From IMG/VR virus record IMGVR_UViG_3300020020_000056, positions 1 through 47,001 of that record: a stretch of 47,001 nt of DNA, one strand, 5' to 3'. Below the pieces are notes generated by a model, which did not search any database, was not told the origin of the DNA, and saw only the letters and a program-made list of their open reading frames with translations. The translations under genes and the position numbers were made by a program. This DNA is from a virus. Below are positions 31,881-37,212 of the stretch, piece after piece. Within the stretch, counting starts at the first letter, position 1. Each line of letters begins with the position of its first letter.

Positions 31881-31951
31881 CTATATTGGAAGATGGTCTA
31901 CACGACATCTTCCAGTCTCTCTATCTGATCCGGTTCAATTCTGTGCGTAAT

Positions 31952-32143
31952 ATGAAGCCACTACCGATCAATATCACTCTCACCCCGCGTGAGGCTCAGA
32001 CTCTCTGCGGTATCTTTGAAATCTTCAGCACCACAATGAAGAAGATGGAGGTAGATGTTCCTGTTGAGTTGAGAAGAGACATGATGACCATCCTCGATAA
32101 GATGGTGGATAAACTGACGGACCAGATGATTAGGAAGAACTAA
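31952..32143 (+). CDS. Small helical early protein
   Basis: 63 residues from the ATG of MKPLPINITL; a TTG 66 bases upstream is an alternative start, but the sequence between them contains a perfect hairpin (GGAAGATG at 31888-31895 with CATCTTCC at 31906-31913). No clear Shine-Dalgarno is seen for either start. The protein is helical (PREAQTLCGIFEIFSTTMKK) and ends in a charged helix. Its stop overlaps the next start (TAATG). Confidence 0.55.
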   Translation: MKPLPINITLTPREAQTLCGIFEIFSTTMKKMEVDVPVELRRDMMTILDKMVDKLTDQMIRKN

Positions 32144-32301
32144 TGCCAGAGATTGTGTCGAACGTCACTCTCATCAAGAAGTATTTCGAGCTTGGTGGGC
32201 GTAAGGTGGAGATGGCTGAGATGAAGGCTCTCACAGCTGAAGACCGAGAGGAACTCGGGAAGATGGCACGTGAGGCTCTGGAGAAGTTGGAGAACAAGTA
32301 G
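32143..32301 (+). CDS. Small charged helical protein
   Basis: 52 residues, MPEIVSNVTLIKKYFELGGR onward. The ATG overlaps the upstream stop (TAATG). Positive and negative residues alternate in a helix (MAEMKALTAEDREELGKMAR). No known family. Confidence 0.6.
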   Translation: MPEIVSNVTLIKKYFELGGRKVEMAEMKALTAEDREELGKMAREALEKLENK

Positions 32302-32302
32302 T

Positions 32303-32354
32303 TTGTAGTTCAGATTCAGTCCATTAGAAATAGTGGACTGATTCGGACCTACAA
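32303..32354 (+). ncRNA. Structured leader or terminator between early genes
   Basis: TTGTAG (32303-32308) and CTACAA (32349-32354) enclose an inner perfect 7-bp stem, CAGTCCA (32317-32323) with TGGACTG (32334-32340). It lies between the stop at 32301 and the next ATG at 32375. No T-run follows. It could be a leader structure, a processing site or a weak terminator. Confidence 0.5.
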
Positions 32355-32374
32355 CCTATTCTGGAGAGAATGAA

Positions 32375-32554
32375 ATGAAATACGACGAGCATAACGTCAC
32401 ACGCGGAGTGAAGGAGAACGGAGAAAATCCGGGCTACTTCTATGCTCCATGTGGAGTATGTGGACGTAGGCTGAACGTGGGTAACTATCCTCCCGTCATC
32501 ATTGAGGGAAGACTCGAAGTGTTGTGCTATCACCCCTGTAAGGAGACTAAATGA
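32375..32554 (+). CDS. Small zinc-ribbon-like protein
   Basis: 59 residues, MKYDEHNVTRGVKENGENPG onward. It has CGVC near 26-29 and a Cys-containing C-terminal turn (CYHPC near 51-55), with hydrophobic strands between. A ribosome site CTGGAGAGAATGAA precedes it. Probably a zinc-stabilised small protein. The stop overlaps the next gene. Confidence 0.6.
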   Translation: MKYDEHNVTRGVKENGENPGYFYAPCGVCGRRLNVGNYPPVIIEGRLEVLCYHPCKETK

Positions 32555-32694
32555 GTGTGAGTATTGAAGATCTGATTCAGATTCTCATTCGATACATTAG
32601 TGTCGAGGAGAGAATGTCACAACAGGAAGTTACTAACATGCTTCTCAAGGAAGCATTGATTGCGCGTGGACTAATGATCAAGGAGCCGAAGTAA
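32551..32694 (+). CDS. Small helical early protein
   Basis: 47 residues, MSVSIEDLIQILIRYISVEE onward. The ATG overlaps the upstream stop (ATGA) and the stop overlaps the next start (TAATG). Amphipathic helix over most of the length; no family recognised. Confidence 0.6.
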   Translation: MSVSIEDLIQILIRYISVEERMSQQEVTNMLLKEALIARGLMIKEPK

Positions 32695-32969
32695 TGGAAC
32701 TGTATAGTGTAACTCAGTTCTTTCCTGATGGACAGTATGAGACAGTTCGTAAGCATGTCCCTGCTGTCGAAGCTATGGAAGCTGTGAAGCATTACACGCG
32801 GTCAGTAGGTGCGCGCATGGGTACAACAGTGCGTGTCATCATCACTGACATGATGGATAGTATCTGCTTTGAATGGGAATATGGTAAGGGTATCACATTC
32901 CCGACTCAGCAAATGATGGACGAAGCGTCCGACAAACTGGAGAAGACTAATGCCGCAAAAGATGCCTAG
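32694..32969 (+). CDS. Small hypothetical early protein
   Basis: 91 residues starting MELYSVTQFF. A beta-type N-terminus (PDGQYETVRKHVPAVEAMEA) leads into GTTVRVIITDMMDSICFEWE and a helical C-terminus. Coupled to the previous gene (TAATG), and its 3' end overlaps the start of the next by about 20 bases. Confidence 0.65.
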   Translation: MELYSVTQFFPDGQYETVRKHVPAVEAMEAVKHYTRSVGARMGTTVRVIITDMMDSICFEWEYGKGITFPTQQMMDEASDKLEKTNAAKDA

Positions 32970-33156
32970 ACAAGCTGGTGGTCGTCGTCCGTATGCAATG
33001 GGTGCTGATACAGCTATTGAACGCGCAATTGAGAAGGAGTGTGCGCGTTATGATATCAGTCGTTCAATGGTGATTCGTAATGCACTCGCATTCACCTTCA
33101 ATATTGACTTGTATGAGTATGAGTCGAAGCCTGTGAAGCTCAGGAGAGTCAAGTGA
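32950..33156 (+). CDS. Putative ribbon-helix-helix DNA-binding protein
   Basis: 68 residues starting MPQKMPRQAG, with CTGGAGAAGACTA as ribosome site. The core reads ADTAIERAIEKECARYDISR then SMVIRNALAFTFN, helix-turn-helix spacing typical of small RHH or CopG-type regulators, with a basic N-terminal strand and a basic C-terminus (KPVKLRRVK). It may bind operators in the early region, for example the repeats found in the control regions. Call by pattern only. Confidence 0.5.
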   Translation: MPQKMPRQAGGRRPYAMGADTAIERAIEKECARYDISRSMVIRNALAFTFNIDLYEYESKPVKLRRVK

Positions 33157-33326
33157 TGCCATCTAATAAGAGGTGGTGTGTTGAAGTTCACATTCCCTAT
33201 TACTTGTGCTTCGCTCCATCAGTTAAACGAATGTTGTTCAAGACACGTGCGTCAGCTAACAAGTTTCTGTGGTTGAATTTTGGTAGATATCGGTACCGTT
33301 ACTCAGAAGTAAAGAGGGTCAAGTGA
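33156..33326 (+). CDS. Small basic early protein
   Basis: 56 residues, MPSNKRWCVEVHIPYYLCFA onward. Strongly basic and aromatic (KFLWLNFGRYRYRYSEVKRV). The ATG overlaps the upstream stop (GATG within TGATG). Possibly nucleic-acid-binding. Unknown family. Confidence 0.55.
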   Translation: MPSNKRWCVEVHIPYYLCFAPSVKRMLFKTRASANKFLWLNFGRYRYRYSEVKRVK

Positions 33327-33451
33327 GTAAAACTTGTCACTACTGCAAGGAGAACACTCATCACGATATTCTCTTTGATGGTAAGAATATACGAATGGTT
33401 CAATGCGAGAAGTGTCTCAAGAGAACCATAGAAGAAAAGAAGGTGAAGTAA
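33323..33451 (+). CDS. Tiny zinc-ribbon-like protein
   Basis: 42 residues starting with GTG (VSKTCHYCKENTHHDILFDG onward). CHYC and CEKC pairs are about 25 residues apart, a classic small zinc ribbon, with a basic C-terminus. GTG overlaps the upstream stop (GTGA) and its stop overlaps the next ATG (TAATG). One of a run of CxxC proteins in this block. Confidence 0.6.
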   Translation: MSKTCHYCKENTHHDILFDGKNIRMVQCEKCLKRTIEEKKVK

Positions 33452-34464
33452 TGGAAGTGATAGTACCGAAGAAGAACGTCATCATGGATGCTACTTCTTT
33501 ATCATCCTTGATGTCGTGCGGACGGTATCATGACATTCGATTCAATCATCGTCTTGTGTCTAACAAGGGTAAATCGAATAGTCTTGAAGTGGGTTCCCTC
33601 ATCCATAAGGTGCTTGAGGTGTTCTATCAGCATCAGATTGCTGGATTGGGACGCAAAGAGGCTATTGGACACGCGCTCACTGCGGGACAGATGTATGTTT
33701 TAGGCTGTCCTAAGTGCGCGAACTTCGTAGAGTCACACAATGTGATGGACCCGCGTGAAGACGCTGGATTGAATCACACATGCAATGAGTTGTGCGTACC
33801 TAAGCCTACGTGTGGGCATGACATCGACGAGTATCCCGGTGTCACGAACACTCCAGAGTTGTCTGCTGGATTCACTGTAGGCTGGCGATTCGCGCTTGAG
33901 ACGTGCGAGAAGTATTTCGAGTTCTACAAGAACGACGCATTCATTCCTCTCTCATGTGAGCACGTCAAGGGTGATGTGTTGTATGAGGATGATGAGATTC
34001 GTGTGTTGTGGAAGGCGAAGTTCGATCTAGTCATTGACACGAATCAGATTGGTATCGTGTCGATGGATCACAAGACATTCAAGCAGCGTCGAGATAAGTC
34101 CACACTGTCCAATCAGTTCCTCGGTCAGTGCATGTTGCTGAAGTCACGCAATGTCATCGTCAACAAGATCGGGTTGCAGACATCGCTCAAGATTGAGGAG
34201 AGACTTACACGTGAAGTGGTTAGTTTCTCCGCCGACAGACTCCTTGAATGGCAGAGTGAGATTCTTCCTTACTATGCCTACAAGTACATTCAGTTCAGTG
34301 AGTCTGAATACTGGCCTCCCGATTACACCCACTGTGACACTATGTTTGGTCCGTGTCCCTACAAGCAGGTGTGTGAAGCGGACAGAGGAATGAGAGAGGA
34401 AGTGCTGCGTAATAACTATGTAGTCGCTCCTGTGTGGGATCCAACGAATAAGGGAGATGAATAA
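33451..34464 (+). CDS. Cas4/RecB-like PD-(D/E)XK nuclease with Fe-S cysteines
   Basis: 337 residues from MEVIVPKKNV; an earlier ATG at 33403 lies in the preceding gene. Motifs are clear: SLIHKVLE at 49-56 (the conserved His of RecB-type nucleases), FDLVID with Asp192, and SMDHKT with Asp206 and Lys208 (PD-(D/E)XK). Cys23 with Cys295, Cys302 and Cys308 (CDTMFGPC, CPYKQVC) are placed like the 4Fe-4S cysteines of Cas4 and AddB. An insertion at about 86-122 has further cysteines (CPKC, CNELC, CGH) that may bind zinc. Probable role: end-processing exonuclease in recombination with the RecA-like ATPase and SSB downstream. Coupled at both ends by TAATG overlaps. Confidence 0.87.
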   Translation: MEVIVPKKNVIMDATSLSSLMSCGRYHDIRFNHRLVSNKGKSNSLEVGSLIHKVLEVFYQHQIAGLGRKEAIGHALTAGQMYVLGCPKCANFVESHNVMDPREDAGLNHTCNELCVPKPTCGHDIDEYPGVTNTPELSAGFTVGWRFALETCEKYFEFYKNDAFIPLSCEHVKGDVLYEDDEIRVLWKAKFDLVIDTNQIGIVSMDHKTFKQRRDKSTLSNQFLGQCMLLKSRNVIVNKIGLQTSLKIEERLTREVVSFSADRLLEWQSEILPYYAYKYIQFSESEYWPPDYTHCDTMFGPCPYKQVCEADRGMREEVLRNNYVVAPVWDPTNKGDE

Positions 34465-34694
34465 TGAAGGTTAGAGACTTATTGGAGGAACTGAGTAATC
34501 TTCCTCTCAATCATCGTGACCTCGAAGTGTACATAGACACTGAGGGAGATGAGTATCGTGAGATGGAACTTATCCCCATCGTCGAGGTGAGTGCAAAGGA
34601 TGATAGTCAAATCATCGGATATATCATCTGCGAATCCAAGCCTGATGATGATCAGCCAGTTCTACCTCTCGTAATAGAGAAGAAGGTTCACTGA
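34464..34694 (+). CDS. Small hypothetical early protein
   Basis: 76 residues starting MKVRDLLEEL. Acidic, mixed alpha/beta (LEVYIDTEGDEYREMELIPI). It lies between nuclease and RecA-like ATPase, coupled to both by overlaps (TAATG and TGATGG). It may be a small partner in the recombination complex; no motif is recognised. Confidence 0.65.
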   Translation: MKVRDLLEELSNLPLNHRDLEVYIDTEGDEYREMELIPIVEVSAKDDSQIIGYIICESKPDDDQPVLPLVIEKKVH

Positions 34695-35506
34695 TGGCTA
34701 CAATGTCTGATGTGAACTTCGATTCCCTCTATTGCTTGTTCAAGGGAGAGCCTGGTACACGCAAGTCAACTCAAGCATTATCCTTTCCTGGACCTCAGTA
34801 TTGGTTCTCATGGGACAGGAAGATGAACGGTATCATGCTCCCGATGAAGCGTTGGGGTATTGATCCGAAGACTATCAGTTACGATGACTATGATGATTGG
34901 GCTGCGGGTAAGAAGCAGTTAGAGAAGTTTCAGGTTAACTGCCCTTACAAGACCATCATCATTGATAGTATTACCAGCATGGCAGACATGACTCTGCGCC
35001 AGACTATGAAGTTGAAGTATGGCGTATCGAGGTCGAGTGGAGCCGCAGCTGGTAAGCTCGTGGCAGGTATCGCTGTCAACGAAATCGAGGATTACAATGC
35101 AGAGAGTTCAGCTCTGAATGAACTCATCGCACTCACTAAGGACATCAATATGTTCCATAAGGTGAATGTGATCCTCATTGCGCATGTAGTGAAGGCAGAG
35201 TATCGCGACACTACAAAGAAGACCACGCATATTTCCCGTCAGATCGTGACCGCGGGTAAGAACGTGGCAGCTAAAATCCCAGCATATTGTGGTGAAGTTT
35301 ATCACTTCAATATTGAGCAGGGATTTGTTGAAGGAGCAGGAGGTGACTACTCTCTACTGACAGAACACACTGGCGACGATTTCGCACGTAGCGCAATCGG
35401 ACTGGATAAGAAGATCGTATTTGGGGATAAGCCTCTGTACGATACGTGGGTTAAACCAGCCATCGCCAAACTCATCAACACCAACAACACCGTCAACAAG
35501 TTCTAA
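34694..35506 (+). CDS. RecA-like NTPase, putative recombinase (Sak4-type)
   Basis: 270 residues starting MATMSDVNFD. Walker A is GEPGTRKST at 18-26 (Lys24), and Walker B-type TIIIDSITS has Asp91. The protein continues with a helical segment (SMADMTLRQTMKLKYG) and an ISRQIVTAGKNVAAKIPAYC segment, as in short RecA-fold phage ATPases that promote annealing or strand exchange. Its neighbours, the Cas4-like nuclease and the SSB-like protein, are the usual partners. The exact recombinase family is not certain. Confidence 0.82.
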   Translation: MATMSDVNFDSLYCLFKGEPGTRKSTQALSFPGPQYWFSWDRKMNGIMLPMKRWGIDPKTISYDDYDDWAAGKKQLEKFQVNCPYKTIIIDSITSMADMTLRQTMKLKYGVSRSSGAAAGKLVAGIAVNEIEDYNAESSALNELIALTKDINMFHKVNVILIAHVVKAEYRDTTKKTTHISRQIVTAGKNVAAKIPAYCGEVYHFNIEQGFVEGAGGDYSLLTEHTGDDFARSAIGLDKKIVFGDKPLYDTWVKPAIAKLINTNNTVNKF

Positions 35507-35520
35507 CAGGAAACAAGACA

Positions 35521-35910
35521 ATGCCTATCATCAGCTTTAACGACCGTGACCTGCTCCGTGGCAAGATTGTGGAGCCCGCGTGGTATGTGGTGAACATCGT
35601 CAACGTGGGTGAAGCCCCATCGAAGGATGGAGGTAGCACCAACTACCCCGTGGAAGGTGTCATCGTGCGCAACGCTGACAACGGTTCGGAAGACTTCGCC
35701 AACGTCCCGCTGGATTGGAATTTCAACAGCAAGGCAATCTCGTTCGCTGCGGGATTTCTGTCCGCACTTGGTGTGGATGTGAAGTCTGGTGCGCGCTTCG
35801 AGCTTGCTAATGCAGTTGGCAAGCAGATCGAAATCTTCGTCGAGAACGATACGTGGCAGGGTCGTATGCTCAACCGCGTGAACCACAAGTACCGCCCATT
35901 GCGCGGCTAA
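35521..35910 (+). CDS. Putative single-stranded DNA-binding protein
   Basis: 129 residues starting MPIISFNDRD, behind AACAGGAAACAAGACA. It is a soluble beta-rich protein (VEPAWYVVNIVNVGEAPSKD, YPVEGVIVRNADNGSEDFAN) with a C-terminal KYRPLRG. Position after the RecA-like ATPase and moderate size match the SSB-like partner proteins of phage recombination modules. Base composition is higher in GC than in neighbours. Function not proven. Confidence 0.65.
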   Translation: MPIISFNDRDLLRGKIVEPAWYVVNIVNVGEAPSKDGGSTNYPVEGVIVRNADNGSEDFANVPLDWNFNSKAISFAAGFLSALGVDVKSGARFELANAVGKQIEIFVENDTWQGRMLNRVNHKYRPLRG

Positions 35911-35921
35911 CTAGTTTAACT

Positions 35922-35997
35922 ATTGTGGTGAGCTTAAATACTGACTGAAAAGTCCCTCTGCACGTAATTGTCAGACCTGAGGGTGCAGCACCACAAT
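35922..35997 (+). ncRNA. Structured RNA candidate, possible pseudoknot
   Basis: Outer arms ATTGTGGTG (35922-35930) and CACCACAAT (35989-35997) match perfectly. Inside, CCCTC (35954-35958) can pair with GAGGG (35979-35983), and CTGCAC (35958-35963) with GTGCAG (35983-35988). These pairings cross each other, so they form a pseudoknot or mutually exclusive stems. A further CTGAC (35941-35945) and GTCAG (35970-35974) are complementary. The whole lies between the SSB-like gene and the acidic-protein gene. It may be a leader or regulatory RNA. Confidence 0.6.
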
Positions 35998-36019
35998 CAA
36001 CAAGTAACTGGAGAACGAA

Positions 36020-36253
36020 ATGTACAACCCTGACGAACTTGGCTCTTACGACGATTATCAGATGTCTCCTGAAGAAGAAGACACGGACTCCTCTCTCATC
36101 CCCGATCCAGATGTGGATTTGGAAGAAGTCGATGAAGATGACGAGCCAGACATCGACGAAGTGCTAGAGGAAGCGCACTTGGATGATGACGAGGAAGATG
36201 AAGATGAGGACGATCTTCTAGATGAGGACGAAGAAGACGACGACAAGTTGTAA
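36020..36253 (+). CDS. Highly acidic small protein, DNA-mimic candidate
   Basis: 77 residues starting MYNPDELGSY, behind AACTGGAGAACGAA. About half of all residues are Asp or Glu (for example DDDEEDEDEDDLLDEDEEDD), with almost no Lys or Arg. Such proteins can mimic DNA and block host DNA-binding proteins such as restriction enzymes, or serve as acidic tails or histone-like partners. It follows the structured RNA at 35922-35997 and is followed by a terminator. The start and ribosome site are good; the function is inference. Confidence 0.75.
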   Translation: MYNPDELGSYDDYQMSPEEEDTDSSLIPDPDVDLEEVDEDDEPDIDEVLEEAHLDDDEEDEDEDDLLDEDEEDDDKL

Positions 36254-36403
36254 CAAGATTCATTCAGGAAGTAGTTACGGTCAGAGGTTATCAGCTGCTC
36301 CCATCAGACTGATATAAGTTGATCCTAACGAGGGCCTGAGTGATAGGGGATGCGTGCAATACCTTCGCACTAGGCGATTGTTGACGTGCGCATCCCCGTT
36401 TTT
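36254..36403 (+). terminator. Terminator with a long structured loop
   Basis: GGGGATGCG (36346-36354) and CGCATCCCC (36389-36397) form a perfect 9-bp stem and are followed by GTTTTTG (T-run 36399-36403). The loop contains a further hairpin (GTGC near 36354 with GCAC near 36367). The 90 bases in front have no gene. The structure ends transcription after the acidic protein, and the loop could be a small RNA 3' end. Confidence 0.72.
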
Positions 36404-36420
36404 GTCTAATTGAGGACAAA

Positions 36421-36735
36421 ATGGAACCAGAAACTAAAGTAATCGGTAGAGTAATCAAGGTTCATAAGACTGGATGGGGGTTCATCAGTTCAAAGGAAAT
36501 TGAATTCACACGTATCTTTTTCCATTGGACTGCGCTACGTCAGGACACAGTGAAGTTTCCTGAGCTGAAGACTGGTATGCATGTCGAGTTCACGCCTGTT
36601 GAGATTCCGGGTAAGGGATTTCGTGCGGTGCATGTGCGTGTCGTCAATAAGCCAGCTAAGGAAACAGAAAATGACACCGAAGAAATTGATAGTGAAATGT
36701 CCCCACTGCCAGAATTCGGACAAGAGACTAATTAG
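36421..36735 (+). CDS. Cold-shock-domain protein
   Basis: 104 residues starting MEPETKVIGR. The first 70 residues match a cold-shock domain: GRVIKVHKTGWGFISSKE (RNP1-like, with aromatic Trp/Phe) and RIFFHWTAL (RNP2-like), ending near AVHVRVVNKP. The C-terminus is an acidic tail (ETENDTEEIDSE). Cold-shock proteins bind single-stranded RNA and DNA; phage versions probably act on mRNA or during replication. The 3' end overlaps the next gene by about 65 bases. It is the first gene after the terminator. Confidence 0.8.
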   Translation: MEPETKVIGRVIKVHKTGWGFISSKEIEFTRIFFHWTALRQDTVKFPELKTGMHVEFTPVEIPGKGFRAVHVRVVNKPAKETENDTEEIDSEMSPLPEFGQETN

Positions 36736-36862
36736 TTTCTCTGCACTTCTCAATGGAGTATGGTACTACTGGTGTCTCGTATGCTCGAAAGAGTTCGAGG
36801 TGAATGAGAATGAGTTATCACAAAGAACTACTAACAGAGATACTACAAGATTGGACAACTGA
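36671..36862 (+). CDS. Small zinc-ribbon protein
   Basis: 63 residues from the ATG of MTPKKLIVKC, with AAGGAAACAGAAA in front; the longer frame from 36581 has a worse site and overlaps the cold-shock gene more. CPHC (10-13) and CLVC (about 35-38) are separated by a hydrophobic strand (ISFSALLNGVWYYW). A typical zinc ribbon, likely DNA/RNA-binding. It overlaps the cold-shock gene and the next gene in different frames. Confidence 0.65.
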   Translation: MTPKKLIVKCPHCQNSDKRLISFSALLNGVWYYWCLVCSKEFEVNENELSQRTTNRDTTRLDN

Positions 36863-36998
36863 TCAGATTGACCAGTATATCCTCTCACTGGTGGTAAGGA
36901 AGTCTGAGCTGGATGACTGGATACGCACTGTCCAGAACGTGAAGCGTAAGAGAAAGAGTAAGTCCACTCCTGAGAATGGACCCAGAGATGGCAGATAA
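36810..36998 (+). CDS. Small helical basic-tailed protein
   Basis: 62 residues from MSYHKELLTE; GAGG lies about nine bases upstream, better than for the ATG at 36804. The helix-rich N-terminal part (ILQDWTTDQIDQYILSLVVR) ends in a basic tail (NVKRKRKSKSTPENGPRDGR). The 5' end overlaps the zinc-ribbon gene by 53 bases and the 3' end overlaps the next gene. Probable nucleic-acid-binding small protein. Confidence 0.6.
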   Translation: MSYHKELLTEILQDWTTDQIDQYILSLVVRKSELDDWIRTVQNVKRKRKSKSTPENGPRDGR

Positions 36999-37212
36999 AC
37001 TACGAGAGGCATTGGAACGCATCCTTCAGGACGCGGACTTAGAAGATGAATACGATGAGCGAGATAGTGATGGGAGGTTTATCTCTAAAGCCGCCCTCGT
37101 GAATGCGCGTGAAGCATTGAAAGAAAGAGAACATGAGTGGGAGTTTTACTTCAATGGCTCCTTCTGTAAGAGATGTGGTGCAGCGATAGGAAGTGGAACA
37201 CCATGTCGATAG
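36988..37212 (+). CDS. Small acidic protein with C-terminal zinc site
   Basis: 74 residues from the ATG of MADKLREALE; an ATG 12 bases upstream (36976) is an alternative. Acidic N-terminal helix (DADLEDEYDERDSDGRFISK) and a C-terminal CKRCGAAIGSGTPC, a compact CxxC-C pattern of a small zinc finger. Overlaps the polymerase start at 37203. Likely a partner or regulator in the replication block; no family recognised. Confidence 0.6.
   Translation: MADKLREALERILQDADLEDEYDERDSDGRFISKAALVNAREALKEREHEWEFYFNGSFCKRCGAAIGSGTPCR

Noticed and set aside
36058-36246. Minus-strand frame of almost only serine
   Set aside because: It is the shadow of the acidic protein's Asp/Glu-rich codons.
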